In this document: positions 18,315 through 26,430 of the stretch, piece after piece
Layout of the letters: every line of letters starts with the position of its first letter
Position numbering within the stretch: position 1 is the stretch's first letter
NCBI RefSeq assembly: GCF_030929555.1
Contig: NZ_JAVFVT010000009.1
Coordinates: 124,001-188,000 of the forward strand
Reading direction: 5' to 3'
DNA length: 64,000 bases
DNA from: Paenibacillus sp. LHD-117
GTDB taxonomy: Bacteria; Bacillota; Bacilli; Paenibacillales; Paenibacillaceae
Position numbers and translations under genes: made by a program
The notes under the pieces: generated by a model
What the model was told of the DNA's origin: nothing
Database searches by the model: none
The model's input: the letters and a program-made list of their open reading frames with translations, nothing else

Positions 18315-20354
18315 TTATACCCACAGATGAACAATCAAATCGATGAGCTTAATGCCGGCGAACGGCACCAATACCCCGCCGAGCCCGTAGATCAGCAAAT
18401 TCCGGCGAAGCAGGCTGGAGGATGCCATCGGTTTATAGGACACGCCTTTCATCGCGAGCGGAATCAGCAGCGGAATAATGACGGCGTTAAAAATAAGTGC
18501 CGATAAAATCGCGGATTCCGGTGAACCCAGCTTCATCACGTTCAGGGCGTCCATCTCCGGGATCGCCAGCATGAACATCGCGGGGATAATCGCAAAATAT
18601 TTGGCGATGTCGTTCGCGATACTGAAGGTCGTCAGAGCTCCCCTTGTCATAAGCAGCCCTTTGCCGATGGCGACGACCTCGATGATCTTCGACGGATCGG
18701 AATCCAAATCGACCATATTAGCGGCTTCCTTCGCCGCCGCCGTGCCGCTGTTCATCGCGATGCCAACGTCGGCTTGCGCCAGGGCAGGCGCATCGTTCGT
18801 GCCGTCGCCTGTCATCGCGACCAGCTTGCCTTCCGCTTGCTCGCGGCGGATAACGGCGATTTTGTCTTCCGGCTTGCTTTCCGCTATGAACTCGTCTACT
18901 CCCGCTTCCCTGGCGATCGTTGCCGCGGTTAGCGGATTGTCGCCCGTACACATGACCGTCTTGATGCCCATCTTGCGCATCTGCTCGAACCGCTCCCGCA
19001 TGCCCGGCTTCACGGTATCTTTCAGATAGATGATGCCGTACAACTTATTGTCGACGGCGACCGCCAGCGGCGTTCCCCCTAACACGGCAACCCCCTCGGC
19101 GATCTCCTTCAATTCATGCGGCACGGAACCGCCCTGCGCCCTTACCCATTCCGTCACGGAGTCGACCGCGCCCTTGCGCACCTTGCGCCCGTCCTTCAAG
19201 TTCAGTCCGCTGAGCCTTGTTTCCGCGCGGAATTCCACGATTTCGGCGCCGTCCGCCAGCTCCTCGTCCACCGAGATGCCGACCTTCTTGTCCAGCTCGA
19301 GAACGGAGCGCCCTTCCGGCGTTTCGTCCTTCAGCGAGCTTACGCCCGCCCAATAAGCCAGTTCCTTTTTCTCTACGCTTTTCACCGGAAGATAATCGCT
19401 CGCCATCCGGTTCCCGTACGTAATCGTACCTGTTTTGTCCAAAATAATGGTGCTGATGTCGCCCGCCGCTTCCACTGCCTTGCCGGACATCGCAAGCACG
19501 TTGAACTGCGTGACGCGGTCCATGCCGGCGATGCCGATGGCGGACAATAATCCGCCGATCGTCGTAGGAATCAAGCAGACAAGCAGCGCGATCAAAACGG
19601 GAATTTCGAGCGAGATGCCCAGATAGTGGCCGAAGAACGGCAGCGTAACGACAACAATAATAAAAATAACGGTCAAGCTGATCAGGACGGTGTTGAGCGC
19701 GATCTCGTTCGGCGTCTTCTGGCGTTTGGCGCCTTCGACAAGCGCGATCATCCGATCAAGGAAGGAGGAGCCCGGGTCGCTCGTGATCCGGATCTTCAGT
19801 CGGTCGCTTACGACGCGCGTTCCTCCCGTTACGGAATTAAAATCGCCTCCCGCTTCCTTCATGACGGGCGCCGATTCGCCGGTAATGGCCGATTCGTCCA
19901 CGGCGGCGAGACCTTCGACGACTTCGCCGTCGCCGGGAATCCATTCGCCCTGCTCGACCAGGACAACATCGCCTTTCCGCAGCTCCGAGGAAGAAACCTT
20001 CACGATGCCGGAGCCTTCCAGCTTTCTTGCGGTTATGCCTTCTTTCGCGGACTTCAGCGAATCCGCCTGCGCCTTGCCCCTTCCTTCCGCCAGCGATTCC
20101 GCGAAATTCGCGAACAGAATCGTAACCAGCAAGATGAGCGAAACCATCCCGTTAAACCAAGGCTCCGCGTCGGTTGCACCGAACAAATCGGGGGCAAACG
20201 TCAGCAGCAGAGTAATGACGAATCCGATCTCCACCACGAACATAATGGGATTTTGTATCATAACGCGCGGGTTCAGCTTCAAGAAAGCGTCCTTGACCGC
20301 TTTGCGTTTTATCTCACCGGTTAATATCGATTTGCGTTTCGTATTCACTTTCAT
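18315..20354 (-). CDS. kdpB: Potassium-transporting ATPase subunit B
   Basis: P-type ATPase subunit that drives potassium import by ATP hydrolysis. Visible are the actuator motif TGES, the phosphorylated aspartate in DKTGT (near residue 306), the nucleotide-binding domain and the hinge [11 protein letters not shown]. 679 residues, normal for KdpB, with about seven membrane spans. Its ATG 20354 has a GGAGATGA ribosome site, and it begins 11 bases after kdpA. Under the tandem c-di-AMP riboswitches upstream. Confidence 0.97.
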   Translation of the reverse strand: MKVNTKRKSILTGEIKRKAVKDAFLKLNPRVMIQNPIMFVVEIGFVITLLLTFAPDLFGATDAEPWFNGMVSLILLVTILFANFAESLAEGRGKAQADSLKSAKEGITARKLEGSGIVKVSSSELRKGDVVLVEQGEWIPGDGEVVEGLAAVDESAITGESAPVMKEAGGDFNSVTGGTRVVSDRLKIRITSDPGSSFLDRMIALVEGAKRQKTPNEIALNTVLISLTVIFIIVVVTLPFFGHYLGISLEIPVLIALLVCLIPTTIGGLLSAIGIAGMDRVTQFNVLAMSGKAVEAAGDISTIILDKTGTITYGNRMASDYLPVKSVEKKELAYWAGVSSLKDETPEGRSVLELDKKVGISVDEELADGAEIVEFRAETRLSGLNLKDGRKVRKGAVDSVTEWVRAQGGSVPHELKEIAEGVAVLGGTPLAVAVDNKLYGIIYLKDTVKPGMRERFEQMRKMGIKTVMCTGDNPLTAATIAREAGVDEFIAESKPEDKIAVIRREQAEGKLVAMTGDGTNDAPALAQADVGIAMNSGTAAAKEAANMVDLDSDPSKIIEVVAIGKGLLMTRGALTTFSIANDIAKYFAIIPAMFMLAIPEMDALNVMKLGSPESAILSALIFNAVIIPLLIPLAMKGVSYKPMASSSLLRRNLLIYGLGGVLVPFAGIKLIDLIVHLWV

Positions 20355-20365
20355 TCATCTCCTCA

Positions 20366-22042
20366 TTAAGGCTTCAGCGTAAGCTGTTCCGCGATCGGTC
20401 CAAGCGCCAGCGACGGGAAGAACGTAAGCGCGCCGACCAGGATGACCGTCCCCGCGAACACGATTCCGAACAATGCCGTATCCGTGCGGAACGTACCGCT
20501 GGATTCCGGAACCGACTTCTTCGCCAGCAGAGATCCCGCTACGGCGAGCATCGCCACTAGGCCGAAGTAGCGTCCGAGGAACATTACTATACCCGTCGAG
20601 ATGTTCCAGAACGGCGTGTTGTCGCCGAGCCCCTCGAAACCGGAGCCGTTGTTGGCCGCCGAAGAGGTATATTCGTAGAGCACCTGCGTCAACCCGTGGA
20701 ATCCGGGGTTGGAAATCGTTTCGGGATACACCATGACGGCGATGGCCGCCGGCGCCAGAATCAGGAACGGCTGCGCGAGAAGAGTGACCGCGATCAGGAG
20801 CATCTCTTTTCCTTCGATTTTTTTGCCAAGGAACTCTGGCGTCCTGCCGACCATAAGCCCGGAGAGGAAGACGCCGATCATCGCGTACATCAGCACGTTA
20901 ATGAAGCCTGCGCCGATACCGCCGTATATCGTGTTCAGCATCATGTTGGCGATCGTCACCAGGCCGCCGATCGGCGTGAGCGAATCGTGCATCGCATTTA
21001 CGGCGCCCGTCTCCGACGCCGTCGTAACCACCGAATAGAAGGAGGATTGAGCGGCGCCGAAGCGCGCTTCTTTCCCTTCCATGCTGCCTTGGGACGTATC
21101 GATGCCGATGGCGTTCAGCGCCGGATTGCCCGCTTGTTCGGCGATCAGGGATACGGCAAGCATAACGACGAACATAATCCCCATCGCCGCGAACAGAACG
21201 CCCCCTTGCTTGCGGTTGCCGACCATCTTGCCGTATGTGAACGGCAGCGACGTCGTGACTAACAGCATAAGCAAGATTTGAAGGGCGTTCGCAATATTGG
21301 TCGGATTCTCGAACGGATGCGCCGAGTTGACGCCGAAGAAGCCGCCCCCGTTATTGCCAAACTCTTTAATAGATAGAAACGAACCGACCGGGCCGCGCGC
21401 GATCGTCTGCTCCGCGCCTTCCAGCGTCGTCGCCGTCGCGGACGGCTCAAGCGTCTGCGGAACGCCTTGGGAAACGAAGATCAGCGCTGTCACGAACGCG
21501 ACCGGCAGTAGCACGCGCGTAATGGCTCTCACCAAATCCACGAAGAAGTTGCCCAGCGGCTTGCCGGCAAGTCCGCGAATCATAGCGATGGCCGCGGCCA
21601 ACGTCGTTGCCGGAGCGACGAACATCATGAATACGATCGCCAGCATCTGAGACAGGTACGACAAACCGCTCTCGCCGCTGTAATGCTGGAGATTCGTATT
21701 CGTCATGAAGCTGATCACCGTATTAAAAGCCAGCGTCGGCTCCATCGCCTGGATGTCGCTCGGATTGAGCGGCAGCAGATGCTGCAGGCGGAAGATCGCA
21801 TAAACGACCGCCATCATCACGCCGCCGGCGATAAGCAGTGAAAATGCATATTGCTTCCAGCTCTGATTCGTTTTGCGGATGCCGCCTAGACGCAAGATCG
21901 GTTTCTCGAACCAGCCGAACAGCCGATCTACTTTCGTCGGATTGTAATCAAACGCATGAGCCATATAGATACCGACGGGTTTGGCCAGCAAGCCCGCGAT
22001 TAGAATAATAACGGCTATCGATAAAATAGCGGTAAACGTCAC
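20366..22042 (-). CDS. kdpA: Potassium-transporting ATPase subunit A
   Basis: Membrane channel-like subunit that selects and carries potassium in KdpFABC. 558 residues with about ten membrane segments and the pore-loop regions typical of the superfamily of K transporters, including TNTNLQHYSGESGLSY-type and NNGGGFFGVNSAHPFENP-type selectivity segments. Follows kdpF by about 40 bases. It is the largest membrane component of the operon, whose expression should fall when c-di-AMP is high. Confidence 0.97.
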   Translation of the reverse strand: MTFTAILSIAVIILIAGLLAKPVGIYMAHAFDYNPTKVDRLFGWFEKPILRLGGIRKTNQSWKQYAFSLLIAGGVMMAVVYAIFRLQHLLPLNPSDIQAMEPTLAFNTVISFMTNTNLQHYSGESGLSYLSQMLAIVFMMFVAPATTLAAAIAMIRGLAGKPLGNFFVDLVRAITRVLLPVAFVTALIFVSQGVPQTLEPSATATTLEGAEQTIARGPVGSFLSIKEFGNNGGGFFGVNSAHPFENPTNIANALQILLMLLVTTSLPFTYGKMVGNRKQGGVLFAAMGIMFVVMLAVSLIAEQAGNPALNAIGIDTSQGSMEGKEARFGAAQSSFYSVVTTASETGAVNAMHDSLTPIGGLVTIANMMLNTIYGGIGAGFINVLMYAMIGVFLSGLMVGRTPEFLGKKIEGKEMLLIAVTLLAQPFLILAPAAIAVMVYPETISNPGFHGLTQVLYEYTSSAANNGSGFEGLGDNTPFWNISTGIVMFLGRYFGLVAMLAVAGSLLAKKSVPESSGTFRTDTALFGIVFAGTVILVGALTFFPSLALGPIAEQLTLKP

Positions 22043-22084
22043 TTTCAGTCCCTCGTTTCGTTAAATTAGTTCCGAGCGGCGGCG

Positions 22085-22192
22085 CTACGATTGCTCTCCG
22101 TCGTTGTCCGTCACTTTGCTAGCCCATGCCGCCAGTCCGAACATGGACAGCAGCAAAACAATCAAAATGGCGACCATTGCGATATCTAACAT
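22085..22192 (-). CDS. kdpF: KdpF-like small membrane subunit
   Basis: A 35-residue reading frame with one hydrophobic span (IAMVAILIVLLLSMFGLAAW) and a charged C-terminus. Size, single helix and position immediately before kdpA match KdpF, the small lipid-like stabilising subunit. Its ATG at 22192 overlaps the last bases of the upstream gene, with GGAGGGTC about 8 bases before, so the two are likely coupled. Such short genes are often missed. Confidence 0.8.
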   Translation of the reverse strand: MLDIAMVAILIVLLLSMFGLAAWASKVTDNDGEQS

Positions 22193-22608
22193 ACATGACC
22201 CTCCTCTGACTCTTCATCTTCCAGCAACAACTGATAGGGGTGAGCCGCTTCGTGACATAGTTTGTCGGCTCCCAAATGGCGATAAAGGGCAGGAATCCCC
22301 GCCGACTGAAGCACAACGACGATACGTCCGGTTACATGAGGTTTGATCAGCCGAATGTACCGGCAAGTAAGCGGGAAGGAGTCGTCGAACAGATAGACAT
22401 CCCCTATAAGTCCCGACTGCAGCGGACATTCCGCAGCTTTCGTATCCAATCTGACGAATCGGTTAATGCCGTAGCCTTCCAATATTTTTTGCTGCCTGGC
22501 GCTATTCACGACGGCGGCCGCTTGTTTGCCCTGAGCCTTCAGAACCCTCATGAATTGGCGCGCATAATCGTTCGGCGCATAGACCAACGTTAACGGGGCG
22601 TCGCACAT
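22186..22608 (-). CDS. Unrecognised Rossmann-like protein leading the kdp operon
   Basis: 140-residue soluble protein, not recognised. The order of predicted elements is beta-alpha repeated: LTLVYA, a helix, QAAAVV, a helix, RFVRLD, GDVYLFD, a helix, GRIVVVLQS, a helix ending in GA and DKLCHE. This recalls the RCK/TrkA-N Rossmann fold that gates other potassium systems, although no glycine-rich nucleotide loop is obvious. ATG 22608 follows AAGGAGG by 7 bases. It is the first gene after the tandem riboswitches and overlaps kdpF, so it is co-expressed with the pump. A role as a pump accessory or regulator is inference. Confidence 0.75.
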   Translation of the reverse strand: MCDAPLTLVYAPNDYARQFMRVLKAQGKQAAAVVNSARQQKILEGYGINRFVRLDTKAAECPLQSGLIGDVYLFDDSFPLTCRYIRLIKPHVTGRIVVVLQSAGIPALYRHLGADKLCHEAAHPYQLLLEDEESEEGHVC

Positions 22609-22744
22609 CCCGTCTCCTCCTTCGGTATTCGAGACCTTTCGCGGCAAGGTGAAACGGCTGTCGCCGTCCTTTGGTGGCGCAGCGCGTTTCATTCCGAAGA
22701 AATATAAGCACAGTATAGAAAAACTTATGCTTTCTTATATTTCA

Positions 22745-22785
22745 ACAAAAAAGAAGCCTGCGAGGAAGGGATCCTCGCAAGCTTC
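22745..22785 (-). terminator. Riboswitch-controlled terminator, second unit
   Basis: On the minus strand GAAGCTTGCGAGGA pairs with TCCTCGCAGGCTTC (22772-22785 with 22753-22766, one mismatch) and is followed by a run of T. It stands between the second ydaO aptamer and the leading gene of the kdp operon, as expected for transcription attenuation. Confidence 0.88.
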
Positions 22786-22852
22786 CGGATTGCATAGCGA
22801 ATACAAGCATCGCTTAATGCTATACAGAGCCGCAGGTAGGCCTCTCTCGGTA

Positions 22853-22986
22853 CGCTTACGAGGTTAGCTGTCGGATTCGGGCCTGAGCTAGCCCTACCGA
22901 ACCGGCGCAAGCCGATTCGGATTCACCCCTGAATGCCTCGCCGGCATCCGATTGGGTCCCCCGTTTTCTGAATAAGAAATTCAGCG
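22853..22986 (-). promoter_or_regulatory. c-di-AMP (ydaO-yuaA) riboswitch, second of two
   Basis: Reading on the minus strand, all conserved blocks of the ydaO class occur in order: GGGGGACCCAAT (22962-22951), GGGGTGAAT (22929-22921), GTAGGGC (22897-22891), and AGCTAACCTCGTAAGCG (22869-22853), whose end pairs with the 5' CGCT to form P1. ydaO RNA binds cyclic di-AMP and normally turns genes off. A terminator follows at 22785-22745. Confidence 0.93.
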
Positions 22987-23016
22987 TTATTCCATTCCGT
23001 TATCGAATTTAGGCAA

Positions 23017-23050
23017 CAAAAAACCACAGAGGCGCATGTCGCCCTGTGGT
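23017..23050 (-). terminator. Riboswitch-controlled terminator, first unit
   Basis: On the minus strand ACCACAGGGCG (23050-23040) pairs with CGCCTCTGTGGT (23034-23023), with one bulge, followed by six T. It lies between the two ydaO aptamers, so each aptamer has its own terminator. Confidence 0.88.
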
Positions 23051-23093
23051 CGCTAAGATCGCTCGAACACAAGTCACATCCTCTCTCCATCCA

Positions 23094-23267
23094 CGCTTAC
23101 GAGGTTAGCTGCCGGATTCGGGCGGTGAGAGTCGCCCTACGCTTGGCCCGCGGCTTCCATGGCTGCCGCCCAAGCGATTCACCCCGTGTCCAACGATCGG
23201 CCGGCTCTCACACCGTACCTTCCGCGGACGTTTGGGTCCCCCGTTTCCCCCTTAGGGAAACTCAGCG
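23094..23267 (-). promoter_or_regulatory. c-di-AMP (ydaO-yuaA) riboswitch, first of two
   Basis: Minus-strand blocks in order: GGGGGACCCAAA (23242-23231), GGGGTGAATC (23185-23176), GTAGGGC (23140-23134), and AGCTAACCTCGTAAGCG (23110-23094). It is longer than the second copy because of extended variable helices (about 23141-23175 and 23186-23230). It is the promoter-proximal aptamer of a tandem pair ahead of the kdp operon. Confidence 0.93.
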
Positions 23268-23683
23268 ATCAAGAATGATGATTCATTCCATCGATTTGTA
23301 AATCATATACCGAATCTTACTCCCGCCAGGGTTCAGCAGTAAAGGAGTAGTTAAGTCTTCGTTTACCAGTTTCCAGCAAGTTAAACGCAAAAAAACGTTT
23401 TCAATCTGAACGATCTGAGAAATCCTCCTTTATTCTCCGATTATCTCTTGTTTTCGTGAATATGAACCTGCTTAGGCCGATCTATCCCATGCATTCGGCA
23501 AAATAGCGTTTCACTGCTCGTTATGGAAGCTTAACCGGACTACTTCAACAAATAGCTCTTCTTCTCTTGCGCTATCGTGCTCAGCCGAAAGTTTACTTCT
23601 TCCGGCGGGTAGCGCAATAATACCTGTATCGGTAATGTCCGGTTAGAAGCAAGATGCTTGGAGCTTAGGAGGGGAGCAGAATC
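23268..23683. other. Divergent control region of the potassium locus
   Basis: No gene is seen. It must hold the minus-strand promoter of the riboswitch leader and the plus-strand promoter of the USP-domain gene. A weak minus-strand candidate is TTTACA (23302-23297) with CATCAT 16 bases on (23280-23275). A perfect AAAACGTTTT palindrome lies at 23392-23401 and could be a protein site. Neither is certain. Confidence 0.3.
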
Positions 23684-24322
23684 ATGCGTCGAAACAAACC
23701 GTCTAACGAACATATTCTCGTATGCGTCTACTACGGTCCTAACGGGGAACGGCTCATTATGAGCGGAGCCAAGCTTGCTCAATCGCTGAACGGATCGCTT
23801 ACGATTCTGACCGTCGATCCGCCTCTCGCGAGAGAATACAACGAGCACAAAACGAACGAATTGGCGGAATGGAGGCGTCTGGCGAAGCAGTACAAAGCCG
23901 ACTTCGTGACCGAAGCCAGCAAGTCGCGGCGCATTTCGGAAGTCATCGTACAGGCTGCGAAACAAAGGGGAGTCACGCATATCGTCGTGGGGCATTCCGC
24001 GCAAAGCCGTTGGGAAGAAATAATAAAAGGCTCCCTCGTCAACGAAATTCTTCGCGAACTCGACGACGTCGACGTTCATGTCGTTTCCGTCAAGCGAGTG
24101 TTGTCCGACTACGGCGATGAATTCGAGCCTGGCGTGAGAGCCCATTTGATTCACTCTTCGGAAGGACTTGAGCTGCGGTTCGGCGCGGCCAAGGGGATCG
24201 AAATCGAAGGGTTGTTCTTCAAAGCGATCGGCACGGACTTCGATACCGGCATGTTTAAGTCATCGGACCAAAATAACCCCGCCGTTTACAAAGTGATAGA
24301 CGGAAAAGTCGCCAAACCGTAG
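23684..24322 (+). CDS. Free-standing KdpD-type USP domain protein
   Basis: 212-residue soluble protein. Residues 8-140 match the universal-stress-protein-like domain of the sensor kinase KdpD: HILVCVYYGPNGERLI at the start and HIVVGHSAQSRWEEIIKGS, the signature Gly-rich GxS...GS region, near 108. The N-terminal KdpD ATP-binding domain, membrane part and kinase are all missing. The last 70 residues are not recognised. In Staphylococcus this KdpD domain binds c-di-AMP; whether this protein does is inference, and the published binding motif is not obvious. Divergent from the kdp leader; GGAGGGG precedes ATG 23684. Confidence 0.78.
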   Translation: MRRNKPSNEHILVCVYYGPNGERLIMSGAKLAQSLNGSLTILTVDPPLAREYNEHKTNELAEWRRLAKQYKADFVTEASKSRRISEVIVQAAKQRGVTHIVVGHSAQSRWEEIIKGSLVNEILRELDDVDVHVVSVKRVLSDYGDEFEPGVRAHLIHSSEGLELRFGAAKGIEIEGLFFKAIGTDFDTGMFKSSDQNNPAVYKVIDGKVAKP

Positions 24323-24335
24323 GAGAACGGCTTGC

Positions 24336-25010
24336 TTATCGGCGGTTCAATCGCCCCGTCATCAGCAGCATAAGGAACGAAATGACGATAATGCCAATCG
24401 TCCATGCCCATGCCATCGTCATCTTGCCGGCATCGACAGCTACGTAGATCGCCGTTGGCACCGTCTGCGTCTTGCCCGGAATGTTGCCCGCGATCATCAG
24501 CGTCGCGCCGAATTCGCCGAGTCCGCGCGCGAAGCCAAGAATGTACGCTGTTACTAACGAGCGCCAGGCGAGCGGCAGCGTAATGCGCCGGAACAACTGC
24601 CATTCCGAGGCGCCGATCGATCGTGCCGAATCCTCCAGCTCGCGGTCGACCGAGTCAAACCCTACCTTCATTGTCTGGTAGACGAGCGGGAACGCGACGA
24701 CGATAGCCGCGATCACGGCTGCCCACCAAGAGAAGATGACCGGCGCGGAGAACAGCCATTCGATCGCTTGTCCTACCCAGCTTCTGCGGCCAAGCAGCAT
24801 GAGCAGCAGGAAGCCGACTACGGTCGGCGGAAGGACGAGCGGGAGCAAGAACACCGTGTCGATGACAGTCTTACCTCGAAACCTCCGCCGAGACATCCAC
24901 CAGGCTGCCGCTACTCCGACGATAGCCGCCACGATGCTGGAGAGGAGTGTGACCAGCAGCGATAAGCGGATCGGAGGCCAGAACAATTGCCAATCGAATT
25001 CCGCCGCCAT
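24336..25010 (-). CDS. modB: Molybdate ABC transporter permease
   Basis: Integral membrane permease of 224 residues with about five to six spans and the ABC-interacting EAA loop (EDSARSIGASEWQLFRRITLPLAW region, split across 120-145). It would form the channel for molybdate import with ModA. The start ATG overlaps the modA stop (TAATG). No modC ATPase gene follows; the next gene is convergent, so the ATPase must be elsewhere. Confidence 0.9.
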   Translation of the reverse strand: MAAEFDWQLFWPPIRLSLLVTLLSSIVAAIVGVAAAWWMSRRRFRGKTVIDTVFLLPLVLPPTVVGFLLLMLLGRRSWVGQAIEWLFSAPVIFSWWAAVIAAIVVAFPLVYQTMKVGFDSVDRELEDSARSIGASEWQLFRRITLPLAWRSLVTAYILGFARGLGEFGATLMIAGNIPGKTQTVPTAIYVAVDAGKMTMAWAWTIGIIVISFLMLLMTGRLNRR

Positions 25011-25837
25011 TATTCAGGGACGGAGAAGCCGTATTTGACGAAGACGTCGAGCGCTTCCTTGCTTTGCAAGAAGTCATAGAAGCCGGCGGCTTCTTCGGGA
25101 TGTTCGGTCGCCTTCACGATGCCGGCGGGGTACTGAATGGGCGCATAGCTGCCGGGCGCGACCGCGAACGCTACTTTGGAATCCGTCGAGGAGAGCGCGT
25201 CCGTCCGGTACACGAACCCTGCGTCCACGTTGCCCGTCTCCACGTAGCTCAGCACCTGCCTGACGTCTTTCGCCTGTACCAGCACCGGCTGCAAGGCATC
25301 CCACAACGTTTCCTTCGTTAGCGCTTCTTTGGCGTAATTGCCGGCTGGAACGCTTTCCGGGATACCGATCGCGATCCGTTTCACGTCCGGCTTTTGCAAG
25401 TCTTGCAATGTGGATAACGTAAGCTTGCTATCGGCCGGAACGACCACGACGAGCTCGTTGCCCAGCAGATTCATCTGCTTGTCCGGCTCGATGAAGCCGC
25501 CGTCGACGAGCGCCTTCATGTTTTTTGGCGACGCGGACAGGAACAGATCCGCCGGGGCTCCTTCCTCGATCTGCGTTTGCAGCGCGCCGGATGCGCCGAA
25601 GTTAAAGAGCAGCTTGACGTTGGTATGTTGCGATTCATAAATGCCTTTGATCTCTTCGAGCGCGTCCGTTAGGCTAGCCGCGGCGGATATTGTCAATTGG
25701 ACGACAGGACCGCTCGTTTCCTCCCCATTCGCGTTCGCGCTATTACCCGCATTCGAGGCGGAACCGCATGCGCTCAATGCGAGAGCCATCATTAGCGCGA
25801 ATAACCAAACCAAACCAATCTTTCTTTTCTCTCTCAT
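25010..25837 (-). CDS. modA: Molybdate-binding lipoprotein
   Basis: Substrate-binding lipoprotein of a molybdate ABC importer. The signal peptide ends in the lipobox LSAC (Cys near residue 24), followed by a Ser/Asn/Gly linker and the ModA fold with LTISAAASLTDAL and FGASGALQTQIEEGAPADLF. 275 residues. ATG 25837 is preferred over GTG 25843, which adjoins the AGGGTGA site. Its promoter carries phased repeats that may be a molybdate-responsive operator. Confidence 0.93.
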   Translation of the reverse strand: MREKRKIGLVWLFALMMALALSACGSASNAGNSANANGEETSGPVVQLTISAAASLTDALEEIKGIYESQHTNVKLLFNFGASGALQTQIEEGAPADLFLSASPKNMKALVDGGFIEPDKQMNLLGNELVVVVPADSKLTLSTLQDLQKPDVKRIAIGIPESVPAGNYAKEALTKETLWDALQPVLVQAKDVRQVLSYVETGNVDAGFVYRTDALSSTDSKVAFAVAPGSYAPIQYPAGIVKATEHPEEAAGFYDFLQSKEALDVFVKYGFSVPE

Positions 25838-25861
25838 CTTCACTCACCCTATCCTTATATT

Positions 25862-25891
25862 TAGATATATTTAGTTATAACTAGATATAAT
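25862..25891 (-). promoter_or_regulatory. Phased repeat operator at modA promoter
   Basis: Three consecutive 10-base units TAGATATATT, TAGTTATAAC, TAGATATAAT, with the central palindrome TAGTTATAACTA (25872-25883). They start at the -10 box and cover the expected transcription start, a typical repressor position. The likely ligand-sensing partner is the HTH/binding-protein fusion encoded at 26431, which is inference. Confidence 0.55.
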
Positions 25892-25918
25892 TATAGTTTC
25901 GAAATACCGAAATGTAAA
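25890..25918 (-). promoter_or_regulatory. modAB promoter
   Basis: Minus strand -35 TTTACA (25918-25913), 17-base spacer and perfect -10 TATAAT (25895-25890), about 50 bases before the modA start. A strong sigma-A promoter by sequence. Confidence 0.75.
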
Positions 25919-25928
25919 TCATCACGGC

Positions 25929-25961
25929 GGCAACAAAAAAAGAGGACCCTCGCCCCCTTTT
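25929..25961 (-). terminator. A/T-rich hairpin terminator
   Basis: AAAAAAGAGG and CCCCCTTTTTT around a short loop form a stem with one mismatch flanked by T on either strand. It follows the small gene ending at 25988 and precedes the modA promoter. Confidence 0.55.
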
Positions 25962-25987
25962 TTATCTTACGGTATGCATTCACGCGT

Positions 25988-26212
25988 TTAATAAAACGGC
26001 CCCGACGTCGAGCAACCCGGATAACCGTTGATGTCCTGAATCGCCGAGAACGGATAATGTTTGGACGCGAACTGGCTTTGGTACATGTATTCCGTCAACA
26101 CGACGGTATTATTGTCCAAGCTGCACAGGACGCCGGATACCCCTTGGCCGTTCTTAAGCGAGACGCCGACTGGTTGGCCAACCAGCATAAGCGCTTTCTG
26201 ATACCATGGCAT
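25988..26212 (-). CDS. Small Sm-like protein of unknown function
   Basis: 74-residue protein: MPWYQKALMLVGQPVGVSL, then GVLCSLDNNTVVLTEYMY and a Gly/Ser/Pro tail. The alternating hydrophobic pattern with GQPVxVxLxxGxxxxGxLxxLDxxxVxL resembles an Sm/LSm-type barrel, but the similarity is weak. Not recognised as a named family. ATG 26212 follows GGGAGGTGAG by about 5 bases, a strong site. Single gene divergent from the regulator at 26431. Confidence 0.65.
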   Translation of the reverse strand: MPWYQKALMLVGQPVGVSLKNGQGVSGVLCSLDNNTVVLTEYMYQSQFASKHYPFSAIQDINGYPGCSTSGPFY

Positions 26213-26356
26213 GGGTACTCACCTCCCCGTACCATCGTATGTAGATAGCCGCGGAAGGAAACTTGGCCTACGCCCGTTTTGACGGCTCGCCTCGCCAAGA
26301 ATGGCCTGCTGAATGCCTTGCCCGCCTCCGAAGATTGAACGCGCAAGACGCTGGAG

Positions 26357-26385
26357 GTCGAATCCGGACTCTTCTGTGTTACAAT
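26357..26385 (+). promoter_or_regulatory. Possible promoter of HTH-PBP regulator
   Basis: Extended -10 TGTTACAAT (TACAAT at 26380-26385) with only a weak -35 near 26357-26363. It lies about 45 bases before the regulator start. Confidence 0.4.
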
Positions 26386-26430
26386 ACTAGCAACAAGATT
26401 GCGGTTAAGATCAGTGGGAGGAACAACCGA

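Noticed and set aside
17646..18506. 286-codon plus-strand frame over kdpC
   Set aside because: Antisense shadow of kdpC and the end of kdpB.
22740..23300. T-box or other leader type upstream of kdp
   Set aside because: The conserved blocks match the ydaO class at every position and no T-box sequence is present.
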